From assembly GCA_904419295.1 (NCBI GenBank), contig CAJFRA010000006.1, positions 19,438 to 83,437 of the forward strand: a DNA stretch of 64,000 nt. The letters run 5' to 3'. The stretch comes from Candidatus Pseudobutyricicoccus lothianensis. GTDB lineage: Bacteria > Bacillota > Clostridia > Oscillospirales > Butyricicoccaceae. The translations under genes and the position numbers were made by a program. Positions 42,358 through 50,240 of the stretch are shown here, in pieces. The notes below the pieces were generated by a model. That model was not told where the DNA came from, did no database searches, and worked only from the letters and a program-made list of their open reading frames with translations. Numbering within the stretch: position 1 is the stretch's first letter; every line of letters starts with the position of its first letter.

Positions 42358-44505
42358 ATGGAACAAATGATAGAGACCCTGGCCCGGGAATTCAATGTCA
42401 AGCCCCAACATGCCCAGGCTGTGGTACAGCTGTTGGACGAGGGCAATACCGTCCCCTTTATTGCCCGTTACCGCAAGGAGCAGCACGGCACGATGGATGA
42501 CCAGACCATCCGCGCCCTGGCAGAGCGGCTCCACTATTTGCGCGGGCTGGAGCAGCGGCGGCAGGAAGTATCCCAGGCCATCGAAGCCCAGGGCAAATTG
42601 ACGCCCGAATTGGCCGCGGCTTTGGGGCAGGCCACCACTTTGGCAGAAGTGGAAGATCTATACCGCCCATACCGGCCAAAACGCCGCACCCGGGCCAGCA
42701 TTGCCCGGGAGAAAGGCCTGGAGCCGCTGGCAGAAGCCCTGCGGCAGGGGAAAGGCCAGGATGCATTGGCTTTGGCGCAACCCTATGTACAGCCGGAAAA
42801 AGGGGTGGAGACGGCAGAGGAGGCGCTGCAGGGCGCCAGCGATATCTTGGCGGAAGAGCTTTCCGACGATGCGGCGCTGCGCAAGCGGCTGCGGAACCAT
42901 ATCCAGCGCACCGGGGTTTTGCAGGCCAAAGGGGCTACAGAAGAGGACACGGTGTACCGGCTGTACTATGACTTTGCTGAGCGGGTGACAAAGCTGCAGA
43001 GCCATCAGATCTTGGCCATCAACCGGGGCGAAAAAGAAGAGGCGCTGAAAGTCGCAGTGCAAGCCGATGGATCGGGGGCGGTGCAGTTGGTGCAGCGGGC
43101 CCTTATCCGGCCTGGCAACCCCTATGAAGACCGGTTGCGGGCGACAGCGCAAGACGCATGGGACAGGCTGCTTTTCCCCTCTTTGGAGCGGGAGGTGCGG
43201 GCTGACCTGACGGAGCGGGCTCAAGAGCAGGCCATTCACACATTTGCCCTGAACCTGCGGCCTTTGCTGATGCAGCCACCTGTGAAAAATAAGGTCATCC
43301 TGGGTTTTGATCCGGCCTACCGCACCGGCTGCAAACTGGCAGTGGTCGACCCTACGGGGAAAGTGCTGGAGACCGGTGTGATCTACCCGACCAAACCCCA
43401 CAACAAGGTGGAAGAGGGGAAGCGGGTCTTGCGGCGCCTTTGCGATACCCATCACATCCAGTGCATCGCCATCGGCAATGGCACGGCTTCGCGGGAATCG
43501 GAGCTGTTTGTGGCAGAGTTCATTCGGGAATATGGCGGAGATGTCAGCTACATGGTCGTCAGCGAGGCAGGGGCCTCTGTCTATTCTGCCTCGCCGCTGG
43601 GGGCCGAGGAATTCCCCGACTACGACGTTTCTCTGCGCTCGGCAGTCTCCATTGCCCGGCGGCTCCAAGATCCTTTGGCTGAGCTGGTGAAGATCGACCC
43701 CAAAGCCATTGGCGTGGGGCAGTACCAACACGATATGCCCCAGGTACGCCTGGGGGAGACGCTGGATGGCGTGGTGGAAGATTGCGTCAACGCTGTGGGG
43801 GTGGATCTGAACACCGCATCGCCTGCTCTGCTGCGCCGGGTCGCCGGCGTGACAGCGGCAGTGGCGAAAAACATCGTGGTCTATCGGGAGGAAAACGGCC
43901 CATTCCCCGACCGGAAAACTTTGAAAAAAGTGCCTAAACTGGGGCCGAAGGCCTTTGAACAGTGCGCCGGTTTCCTGCGGCTGCCCGAAGGAAAGGAATG
44001 GCTGGACCGCACAGCGGTACACCCAGAATCGTATCCGGCTGCCCGAAAGCTGCTGGATCTCTGGGGACATCCGCTGGAAGAAGCGGCGATGCTGCCCCAG
44101 TGGCTCCGGCAGCAAGGGCTCCAGCAGGTGGCAGAACAGTGTGGCGTAGGCGTGCCTACGCTGCAGGACATTGCAGCTGAGCTGCAAAAACCGGGCCGAG
44201 ACCCCCGGGATCAGCTGCCGCCCCCGCTGCTGCGGCAGGATGTGCTGAGTATGGAAGACCTCAAACCGGGGATGGAATTGCAAGGCACCGTGCGCAACGT
44301 AGTGGATTTCGGCGCTTTTGTGGATATTGGTGTGCACCAAGATGGGCTGGTGCACATCTCTCAGATCGCCGACCGCTATGTCCGGCACCCCTCCGATGTG
44401 CTCACGGTGGGTGATGTGATTCGGGTCACCGTGCTGGAAGTGGACCAGAAGAAAAAAAGGATCGCTCTGACCATGCGCCAAGGAAAACAAGGGACAGAAG
44501 GTTAA
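42358..44505 (+). CDS. tex: Tex-family S1 RNA-binding transcription accessory protein
   Basis: 715 residues, full length. N-terminal helical Tex domain (VPFIARYRKEQHGTMDD), YqgF/RNase H-like domain (VILGFDPAYRTGCKLAVVD; IAIGNGTASRESE), helix-hairpin-helix pair (GVDLNTASPALLRRVAGV; LKKVPKLGPKAFEQCAGFLR) and a C-terminal S1 domain (GMELQGTVRNVVDFGAFVDIG). Binds nucleic acid and influences transcription and sporulation or toxin genes in some bacteria. GGAGAA before the ATG. Upstream neighbour of dpaA, separated by a terminator. Confidence 0.97.
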   Translation: MEQMIETLAREFNVKPQHAQAVVQLLDEGNTVPFIARYRKEQHGTMDDQTIRALAERLHYLRGLEQRRQEVSQAIEAQGKLTPELAAALGQATTLAEVEDLYRPYRPKRRTRASIAREKGLEPLAEALRQGKGQDALALAQPYVQPEKGVETAEEALQGASDILAEELSDDAALRKRLRNHIQRTGVLQAKGATEEDTVYRLYYDFAERVTKLQSHQILAINRGEKEEALKVAVQADGSGAVQLVQRALIRPGNPYEDRLRATAQDAWDRLLFPSLEREVRADLTERAQEQAIHTFALNLRPLLMQPPVKNKVILGFDPAYRTGCKLAVVDPTGKVLETGVIYPTKPHNKVEEGKRVLRRLCDTHHIQCIAIGNGTASRESELFVAEFIREYGGDVSYMVVSEAGASVYSASPLGAEEFPDYDVSLRSAVSIARRLQDPLAELVKIDPKAIGVGQYQHDMPQVRLGETLDGVVEDCVNAVGVDLNTASPALLRRVAGVTAAVAKNIVVYREENGPFPDRKTLKKVPKLGPKAFEQCAGFLRLPEGKEWLDRTAVHPESYPAARKLLDLWGHPLEEAAMLPQWLRQQGLQQVAEQCGVGVPTLQDIAAELQKPGRDPRDQLPPPLLRQDVLSMEDLKPGMELQGTVRNVVDFGAFVDIGVHQDGLVHISQIADRYVRHPSDVLTVGDVIRVTVLEVDQKKKRIALTMRQGKQGTEG

Positions 44506-44539
44506 GGGAAGGCGCCGACGATAAAACAGAGATCGGCCA

Positions 44540-44568
44540 AAAGAGCCGCCCGGCTGGGCGGCTCTTTT
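44540..44568 (+). terminator. Intrinsic terminator after tex
   Basis: AAAGAGCCGCCC, loop GGCT, GGGCGGCTCTTTT: 12-bp perfect stem. Confidence 0.95.
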
Positions 44569-44639
44569 GCAGTATAGCGGTACTTTTGGAACCAAAGGCA
44601 GGCGGTAGGGAATAAGATGGGGCAGAAAGGAGTGATGAG

Positions 44640-45626
44640 ATGGAGAAAAAACTGCGGTTCGTTGTGGCCGGCGGCGACACCCGGCAAGTCCATCTGTGCC
44701 AGCTGCTGGAACAGGACGGCCATCAGGTGCGGGCCTTTGCCTTGGATCGCTACCGGTTCGAAACCGGTATTTTGACCTGCGCTACCATGGAGCAGGCAGC
44801 GTATGAGGCGGACTGCGCCATCTTTCCCATGCCAATGACCCAGGAGGGCAGGTTGAACGCCCCTTTGGCAGCAGAGCCACAAAAGCCGGAACGGCTTTTG
44901 GAAGCACTGCCGGGCGGCTGCATCGCCATGGGCGGTATGGTGCCGGAAAATCTGCGCCAGACCGCGGCGCGCCGGGGGAACACGCTGCACGATTACCTCC
45001 AACGGGAGGAATTGGCCCGGATGAATGCGGCGATCACAGCAGAAGGAGCCATTCAGGTGGCGATGGAGAACACGGAGCAAGCCCTGCTGGGCAGCCGGTG
45101 CCTGGTGGTCGGATACGGGCGCATTGGCAGCCAACTGGCGGCCCGTTTGCGGGCGCTGGGCGCCCGGGTAACGGCCACGGCCCGGCAGTGGAAGGACCTG
45201 GCCCAGATCCGCTGCGATGGCATGGAGGCGCTGCCGACAGGCCAGTTGGAGCGGGTGCTGCCCCACGCAGAGCTGGTCTTTAACACAGCGCCTGCCCTGG
45301 TGTTGCCAAGGGAGCGGCTGGCCCTGCTGCCTGCGAGCGCTGTGGTCATTGACCTTGCCTCCAAACCAGGGGGGGCTGGCTTTCTGCCCAGAGGGCTGGC
45401 GCATGCCTTGCGTTTGCCCTCGTTTTCTGCTAGAGTAAAAGACAGGGAATCTCATCTTGCAATACAAAAAAGAGGGAGCGATTACTATGCTGAAAACAAA
45501 CCGTGCGGATCTGCCTATCTTGCTGGTACAGGGGCAGGTGCGCCATTCCCGCAGCAGCCAGACCTACCGGCACACCATCGACGGAGAGCCCTTTATTTTG
45601 CCTGCTACCGGCGGCATCACCTTTAA
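44640..45626 (+). CDS. dpaA: Dipicolinate synthase subunit A, interrupted 5' part
   Basis: DpaA (SpoVFA) makes spore dipicolinic acid with DpaB in the mother cell. Residues 1-246 are a normal DpaA N-terminal portion: LRFVVAGGDTRQ, PLPMTQ-like FPMPMTQEG, the dinucleotide fold VVGYGRIGSQLAARL (Gly about 158), FNTAPALVL, and IDLASKPGG. At codon 246 (position 45378) homology stops; the frame runs 82 unrelated codons to 45626, entering the next gene out of frame. The missing C-terminus lies 16 kb away at 61568-61705, in phase and just before dpaB. AAAGGAG sits 8 nt before the ATG at 44640. Confidence 0.9.
   Translation: MEKKLRFVVAGGDTRQVHLCQLLEQDGHQVRAFALDRYRFETGILTCATMEQAAYEADCAIFPMPMTQEGRLNAPLAAEPQKPERLLEALPGGCIAMGGMVPENLRQTAARRGNTLHDYLQREELARMNAAITAEGAIQVAMENTEQALLGSRCLVVGYGRIGSQLAARLRALGARVTATARQWKDLAQIRCDGMEALPTGQLERVLPHAELVFNTAPALVLPRERLALLPASAVVIDLASKPGGAGFLPRGLAHALRLPSFSARVKDRESHLAIQKRGSDYYAENKPCGSAYLAGTGAGAPFPQQPDLPAHHRRRALYFACYRRHHL
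45370..45391 (+). repeat. Left junction (attL-like): core plus right P-arm
   Basis: The core GGGGGGCTG (45370-45378) follows dpaA coding sequence; it is followed by GCTTTC (45379-45384) and GCCCAG (45386-45391), which are the exact reverse complements of GAAAGC and CTGGGC left of the core at the other junction. Confidence 0.8.
45408..45436 (+). promoter_or_regulatory. Promoter of DUF4438 gene
   Basis: TTGCGT (45408-45413), 17-bp spacer, TAGAGT (45431-45436), inside the foreign tail of the dpaA frame, 50 nt before the ATG at 45487. Confidence 0.6.
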
Positions 45627-46344
45627 CGCCAAGATCGGCGACCGGTGTGTGGGGTGGGCTGCGGACCATCTGGAACCCGGTGTGACGGCCCGCAATGAAA
45701 ACGACGAATACAACGCCGCCCTTTCCAGCCTGTCTTGCATTGGCAATGTGGCTATTGTGCGCAGCGGCGACGCCAAAGGCGCCAAAGGCTTTGTCACCGG
45801 CAAACACGGCGGATGCGAGCATCTGTTGTGCTACTTTGACGATGAGACCATGGAAAAGATGACCATTGGCGATACCATCGATGTCCGCTCTCAGGGGCAG
45901 GGGATGAAGTTGCTGGATTACCCGGAGATCCTGCTGCGCAATATGAGCCCTGAGCTGCTGGACAAAATGAATATCACCGAGGAAAACGGCAAGCTGAAGG
46001 TAGGCGTGGCCAAGATCGTACCCGCCGCCATCATGGGCTCTGGCTTGGGGGCTTCCACCTCATATTTTGGCGACTACGATATCACGCTGCACGACAAGGC
46101 CATCACCCAGCAATATGGCTTGCAAGATCTGCGCTTCGGCGACATTGTAGCCATTCAAGACGCAGATACCCGGTTTGGCCGCAACTACTTGACCGGCGCG
46201 GTCACCATTGGCGTAGTGGTCCACAGCGATTGCATTTTGGCTGGCCATGGCCCGGGTGTCACCACCCTGATGACCTGCAAGACACCATTGATCGAAGCTG
46301 TGATCGATGAACATGCCAATCTGGCCGATTACTTCGTCAAATAA
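45487..46344 (+). CDS. DUF4438 domain protein
   Basis: 285 residues, cytoplasmic. Recognised by the DUF4438 pattern: LPATGGITFNAKIGDRCVGW, ERNEN-like TARNENDEYNAALSSLSCIGNVA, GKHGGCEHLLCYF, IVPAAIMGSGLGAS, DYDITLHD, DADTRFGRNYLTGAVTIGVVVH and GHGPGVTTLMT. Function unknown; the conserved His, Asp and Cys suggest an enzyme or metal site. GAGGGAGC before the ATG. First gene inside the left end of the dpaA element, with its own promoter and terminator. Confidence 0.88.
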   Translation: MLKTNRADLPILLVQGQVRHSRSSQTYRHTIDGEPFILPATGGITFNAKIGDRCVGWAADHLEPGVTARNENDEYNAALSSLSCIGNVAIVRSGDAKGAKGFVTGKHGGCEHLLCYFDDETMEKMTIGDTIDVRSQGQGMKLLDYPEILLRNMSPELLDKMNITEENGKLKVGVAKIVPAAIMGSGLGASTSYFGDYDITLHDKAITQQYGLQDLRFGDIVAIQDADTRFGRNYLTGAVTIGVVVHSDCILAGHGPGVTTLMTCKTPLIEAVIDEHANLADYFVK

Positions 46345-46359
46345 GAAGAGGCAACAAAA

Positions 46360-46387
46360 AACAGCACGCTGGCAGGCGTGCTGTTTT
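46360..46387. terminator. Bidirectional terminator
   Basis: AACAGCACGC, loop TGGCAG, GCGTGCTGTT then TT; flanked by A-rich sequence on the left, so it also ends the minus-strand gene at 46401. Confidence 0.9.
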
Positions 46388-46400
46388 GCTGTCTTGTGAT

Positions 46401-46844
46401 TTATTTGCCGCAGGTCTTGTTTTGGCGGCGGTGAGCCAACGCCTTCCAAGGCTGCCAAAAAAGCAACAGTGCCAGAGTGGAAGCCGCCAAAGCCCCAGGC
46501 GAATTGCCGCGCCAAATGAACCAATGGGAAAGCGCGAGGCACAAGGGAAACGCCGCCAGCCGCAAAGCCAGGACGATCTTATGTTGGCCCGCTGGCCGGC
46601 AACGAACTGTATTGAAACCGTACCACAGCGTGACCAAAATACCGGACAAAAGGGGGAAGTCACCCAGCAGAGAAAAGAGGATCAGCAAAAAGGGGAACAG
46701 GCCTTTGAGCAGCGTTTTCCCATAGGAGGCAAAAGACGCATTGGAGGGGAGCTGTTCCAGCTCTGCACGAGAAGAACCCAGGAAAAACAAAATAGGGGAG
46801 AGAAGGAGACAGCCGCCCAGCAGGACGATCAATGTGTTGAACAT
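46401..46844 (-). CDS. Small membrane protein of unknown function
   Basis: 147 residues with four predicted helices (NTLIVLLGGCLLLSPILFFLG; LLKGLFPFLLILFSLLG; GILVTLWYGF; AASTLALLLFW) and a basic C-terminus (HRRQNKTCGK). No family recognised. GGGAGGTG lies 8 nt before the ATG at 46844. Inside the dpaA element, convergent with DUF4438. Confidence 0.7.
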   Translation of the reverse strand: MFNTLIVLLGGCLLLSPILFFLGSSRAELEQLPSNASFASYGKTLLKGLFPFLLILFSLLGDFPLLSGILVTLWYGFNTVRCRPAGQHKIVLALRLAAFPLCLALSHWFIWRGNSPGALAASTLALLLFWQPWKALAHRRQNKTCGK

Positions 46845-46982
46845 GGAGATACACCTCCCTGCAGATCTCTGTACGGATCCCTTACCGTCAGTATATCATA
46901 CAAACAGCAGCATTTCCACTGTTCTGCCTACAGGGACAGCTGGAAAAGGAAAAACCAGAGGAGATCCCGCGAAGATATAGAA

Positions 46983-47156
46983 ATGCAACAAGATGATATA
47001 AGTGTAAAAGGAAATGACTTTACAGTTATTATATATGTCCCAAAAATCAGATCCAGATATGAGGTGGAGGAAAAAAGAGAGGAGACTTCAGCGGAAAATA
47101 CACTGGAATGGAAAGCGAAAGCGGGAGCGTATCGCAATCGGAGTAAAAACAAATAA
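46983..47156 (+). CDS. Small low-GC ORF beside the recombinase
   Basis: 57 codons: an N-terminal beta-like stretch (GNDFTVIIYVPKIRSRYEV) and a strongly charged C-terminus ending in KNK. Base composition is clearly AT-richer than its surroundings (about 46.95-47.22 kb), hinting at separate ancestry. Ribosome site is weak (GAGGAG is about 20 nt upstream). It could be an accessory factor of the recombinase, such as a directionality factor like SprB of SP-beta, or non-coding. I cannot name a family. Confidence 0.4.
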   Translation: MQQDDISVKGNDFTVIIYVPKIRSRYEVEEKREETSAENTLEWKAKAGAYRNRSKNK

Positions 47157-47188
47157 AATAATTGTAAAGTGATATACAAGTACAGTAA

Positions 47189-47218
47189 TTGAAAATAGAG
47201 AATGGATAGTCGTATAAT
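47189..47218 (+). promoter_or_regulatory. Promoter of recombinase unit
   Basis: TTGAAA (47189-47194), 18-bp spacer, TATAAT (47213-47218). A sigma-E-like reading (AATA upstream, CGTATAAT as -10) overlaps the same bases, so the sigma factor cannot be decided by eye. Confidence 0.6.
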
Positions 47219-47288
47219 GTGGAAGGTGGAGGCGGCCTGAACATGATGAGCCGGCCGGACGCATAAACATAGGCAGGAGGTGATGGCG

Positions 47289-47390
47289 ATGAAAACGGAC
47301 TACCAAGTGGAGAGCCAAGGCCTGCCCGACCTGCTGGAACTGGAACGGCATTGCGAACTGCTGCTTTGGCTGCTGGGGCTGCAGGCATGA
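47289..47390 (+). CDS. Small ORF translationally coupled to the recombinase
   Basis: 33 codons behind an excellent AGGAGGTG 6 nt upstream; Leu/Glu-rich, likely one amphipathic helix (LPDLLELERHCELLLWLLG). Its stop overlaps the recombinase start (ATGA), so it probably serves translation of the recombinase or makes a partner peptide. Too short to classify. Confidence 0.65.
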   Translation: MKTDYQVESQGLPDLLELERHCELLLWLLGLQA

Positions 47391-48676
47391 GAGTCGGCCT
47401 GTATTTGCGACTGTCTCGGGAAGACGGCGAAGGAGAGTCCCAGAGCATCCAAAGCCAGCGGTTGCTGCTGACAGAATTTTGCCAACAGCAGGGGTTCGCT
47501 GTGGCAGCTGAATATGTAGACGATGGCTACAGCGGCACCACCTTTCAGCGGCCGGCCTTTGCCAAAATGCTGGCGGACATTGAACAGGGGCGGATCGATA
47601 CGGTCATCACCAAAGACCTTTCCCGGCTGGGGCGCGACTATATTTTGACAGGGCACTATCTGGAGCGCTACTTCCCTGCCCATGGGGTGCGGTACATCGC
47701 CTTGGGGGACAACATCGACACAGGGCGGGGGCAAGACGACATGGCGCCCTTCCGGGCCGTTGTCAACGACCTCTATGCCCGGGACATTTCCCGCAAGGTG
47801 CGGGCCTCTCTGCTGGCCAAAAAGCAGGCCGGGCTTTTCATCGGGGCCCGGCCTCCCTATGGCTATCGCCGGCAGGCAGAGGACAAAAACCGGCTGGAGC
47901 CGGACCCGGACACCGCCGGGGTGGTAAAACAGATCTTTTGTTGGGCAGCGGCCGGTTGGGGGGCAACGGCCATCGCCCGGCGGCTGGAAGAGATGGGGGT
48001 CGCCGGCCCGACGCACAACGCGCCCTGGAGCAGCGCCATGGTGCGGCGCATTTTGACCAACCCCACCTACTGTGGCTGCTTGACCCAAAACCGTTCCCGC
48101 AAAGTCAGCTATAAAGTGGAGAAAAGCCGCCCCCTCCCACCGGAAGAGTGGATCACGGTGGAAGGGACCCATCCGGCCATAGTGCCGCCCGCTCTTTTTC
48201 AAGCAGTTCAATCAAGCCGGCGGCAGACGGTGCGGCACCCGTTGGCCGGCAAAGCGTGGTGCGCCTTGTGCGGCGCCGCAATGACGTTTACCACAGACGG
48301 CGCACGCCGGTACCTGGTGTGCAGCGGGCGGCGGAAGGGCACGGGATGCTCTCTGCCTTTGCTGCGGGAAGAAGCTGTGGAGCAGGCGGTGTTGCGCTGT
48401 TTGAAGGGAGAGTTGGCTGCGGCAGCCCAGGCGACAGGAGAAGAGAAATGCAGGAAGCTGCTGGAAAATTGGCCTGCAGGGGCGGAGGAACAGGGAAGGC
48501 TGCTGGCCGCCAGCCTCCGGCGGTTGGAGCTGGGTCCTGCCCAAGGGCGGGTCTTTTGGCTCTGGAGCCCGGAAAAGCGCCCCCAAAGCCCACAAAATAA
48601 TGGGATTTGGGATGAAAATTGTACGGAAATTGACACATCAAACAAAAAAGGAGAAAAAACCAGAAATTCCTGTTGA
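47387..48676 (+). CDS. Serine recombinase (resolvase + recombinase domain + zinc ribbon)
   Basis: 429 residues. Resolvase catalytic domain with nucleophile Ser10 in GLYLRLSREDGEGES, DGYSGTTFQRPAF and KDLSRLGRDY; recombinase DNA-binding domain about 150-270 (FIGARPPYGYRR, AAGWGATAIARRLEEMGVAGP, ILTNPTYCG); zinc ribbon near 290-330 (WCALCGAAM...CSGRRKGTGC). The C-terminal coiled coil is shorter than in most large serine recombinases (usual 450-550 residues). Same class as SpoIVCA, which excises skin. It is the only recombinase in the dpaA element and the natural candidate for its excision. Confidence 0.93.
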   Translation: MRVGLYLRLSREDGEGESQSIQSQRLLLTEFCQQQGFAVAAEYVDDGYSGTTFQRPAFAKMLADIEQGRIDTVITKDLSRLGRDYILTGHYLERYFPAHGVRYIALGDNIDTGRGQDDMAPFRAVVNDLYARDISRKVRASLLAKKQAGLFIGARPPYGYRRQAEDKNRLEPDPDTAGVVKQIFCWAAAGWGATAIARRLEEMGVAGPTHNAPWSSAMVRRILTNPTYCGCLTQNRSRKVSYKVEKSRPLPPEEWITVEGTHPAIVPPALFQAVQSSRRQTVRHPLAGKAWCALCGAAMTFTTDGARRYLVCSGRRKGTGCSLPLLREEAVEQAVLRCLKGELAAAAQATGEEKCRKLLENWPAGAEEQGRLLAASLRRLELGPAQGRVFWLWSPEKRPQSPQNNGIWDENCTEIDTSNKKGEKTRNSC

Positions 48677-48701
48677 ACTTGTGAGGGAAAATCGGTAAAA
48701 T
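48673..48701 (+). promoter_or_regulatory. Promoter of pur operon
   Basis: TTGAAC (48673-48678, overlapping the recombinase stop), 17-bp spacer, TAAAAT (48696-48701). Confidence 0.75.
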
Positions 48702-48708
48702 AAAAGCA

Positions 48709-48875
48709 AGAACCATATGCGGCATGCGGAGGTGCGATGGATGCAGGATGCGGTGGGCAGAGGGGCGCGGACCTCTTCTGTGGAAGGGTGCGGCCTTTTG
48801 GCAGGGCGCACAGCCTCCCGCCGCCGTGCCGGTGTGAAAGAAAAAAGCTGTGGGCCCGCCGCGGCTTTTTTCTTT
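48709..48875 (+). promoter_or_regulatory. pur operon leader with transcription terminator
   Basis: A GC-rich leader of about 200 nt lies between the promoter and purE. It ends in a terminator: a 12-bp stem AAAGAAAAAAGC (48837-48848) with GCTTTTTTCTTT (48864-48875) topped by a GC hairpin. No promoter follows before purE, so expression needs readthrough. CACAGC (48809-48814) can pair with GCTGTG (48847-48852) and open the stem. Other hairpins: AGAGG/CCTCT and TGCGGCC/GGC...CGCA. I do not see the conserved bases of guanine, ZTP or PRPP riboswitches. Confidence 0.6.
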
Positions 48876-48906
48876 GCGGCCCCCGCAACAAGAAAGGATG
48901 GAGAAT

Positions 48907-49407
48907 ATGCAAAAAAATAAAGTAGCCGTGATCATGGGCAGCGACAGCGACCTGCCTGTGGTGGAAAAGGCCATTCAAACATTGAAAGAGTTCGGCGTGC
49001 CCTTTGAGGCCCATGTAATGAGCGCCCACCGGACACCGGCTGCGGCCTGCGACTTTGCCGCCCATGCGGCGGAAAAGGGCTTTGGCGTCATCATCGCCGC
49101 CGCCGGCAAAGCAGCTCACCTGGGCGGTGTGCTGGCGGCCCATACGGTGCTGCCCGTCATCGGCATCCCCATGAAGTCCTCCACACTGGATGGATTGGAC
49201 GCCCTGCTGGCCACAGTCCAGATGCCCTCTGGCGTGCCGGTGGCTACAGTGGCCATCGACGGTGCGGAAAATGCCGCTCTGCTGGCCATTCAGATCTTGG
49301 CGGTGGCCGATGAAAATCTGGCGCAGAAGCTGCTGGACAAGAAAAAGGCCATGGCTGAAAGCGTGGCAAAGAAAGATCAAAAACTGCAGGAGACGCTGAA
49401 CCACTAA
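48907..49407 (+). CDS. purE: N5-carboxyaminoimidazole ribonucleotide mutase
   Basis: 166 residues, class I PurE. Motifs: [51 protein letters not shown]. Converts N5-CAIR to CAIR. No purK is adjacent; class I PurE normally needs PurK, or in some anaerobes acts directly with CO2 (class II). The ATG at 48907 is preferred over 48898 from Shine-Dalgarno spacing (AAAGG 9 nt). First gene of the pur operon. Confidence 0.95.
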   Translation: MQKNKVAVIMGSDSDLPVVEKAIQTLKEFGVPFEAHVMSAHRTPAAACDFAAHAAEKGFGVIIAAAGKAAHLGGVLAAHTVLPVIGIPMKSSTLDGLDALLATVQMPSGVPVATVAIDGAENAALLAIQILAVADENLAQKLLDKKKAMAESVAKKDQKLQETLNH

Positions 49408-49486
49408 GTGGCATTGCGGGAAAGAACCGGAACCCACCCGTGGCTGACGGTGTATTTTGAGAACACAGATCGAGGAGGAAAATTCC

Positions 49487-50197
49487 ATGGAAAAGCGTGA
49501 ACAACTCTACGAGGGAAAAGCAAAGAAAGTATACAAGACCGATGACCCGGAACTGCTGATCGTCTCTTATAAAGACGATGCCACCGCTTTCAACGGTGAA
49601 AAAAAGGGAACGATCGTGGGTAAGGGCGTCATCAATAACCGGGTGACGAACCACCTGATGCAGAAGCTGGAGAAAGCCGGTATCCCCACTCATTTTGTCA
49701 AAGAGCTTTCGGATACTGATACCGTGGTGAAGAAAGTCTCCATCGTGCCGCTGGAAGTGATCATCCGCAACATCTCCGCCGGCTCCTTTGCCAAGCGCTA
49801 TGGCGTGGAAGAGGGCATCGTGTTCGACCAGCCCACCATTGAGTTTTCCTATAAAAACGACGATCTGGGCGATCCGCTGATCAACAGCTACCATGCCCTG
49901 GCGCTGAAGCTGGCCACACCGGAGGAGATCGAGACCATCAAAAAGTACGCTTTCCAGGTGAATGACCTGCTGAAGAGCTTTATGAAAGAGATCGGCATCG
50001 ATCTGGTGGACTTCAAGCTGGAATTCGGCCGCTTGACAGACGGCACCATTGTGCTGGCCGATGAGATCTCGCCGGACACCTGCCGCCTGTGGGATGAAAA
50101 GACCCATGAAAAGCTGGACAAAGACCGTTTCCGCCGGGATCTGGGCGGCGTGGAAGACGCCTATCATGAGGTGATGCGCCGGCTGATGGGAGAATAA
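49487..50197 (+). CDS. purC: Phosphoribosylaminoimidazole-succinocarboxamide synthase
   Basis: 236 residues. [38 protein letters not shown]-like [13 protein letters not shown] and [16 protein letters not shown] are the SAICAR synthase signatures. Adds aspartate to CAIR with ATP. GGAGGAAA upstream of the ATG at 49487. Second gene, 79 nt after purE. Confidence 0.97.
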   Translation: MEKREQLYEGKAKKVYKTDDPELLIVSYKDDATAFNGEKKGTIVGKGVINNRVTNHLMQKLEKAGIPTHFVKELSDTDTVVKKVSIVPLEVIIRNISAGSFAKRYGVEEGIVFDQPTIEFSYKNDDLGDPLINSYHALALKLATPEEIETIKKYAFQVNDLLKSFMKEIGIDLVDFKLEFGRLTDGTIVLADEISPDTCRLWDEKTHEKLDKDRFRRDLGGVEDAYHEVMRRLMGE

Positions 50198-50240
50198 TGC
50201 ACCGGCATTGACAGGAATGAGAGAAGAGGAGGACACGGTA

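Noticed and set aside
44640..45626. Simple decay of dpaA as a pseudogene
   Set aside because: The missing 3' part is intact, in phase, next to dpaB, and bounded by a shared core with matched arms; random decay would not give these together. Left as the null model in the main finding.
48709..48836. ZTP, guanine or PRPP riboswitch in the purE leader
   Set aside because: GC-rich CCGCCGCCG looked ZTP-like, but the conserved ZTP core and its CCGCCTGGGC end, and the purine-aptamer junction bases, are not found by eye.
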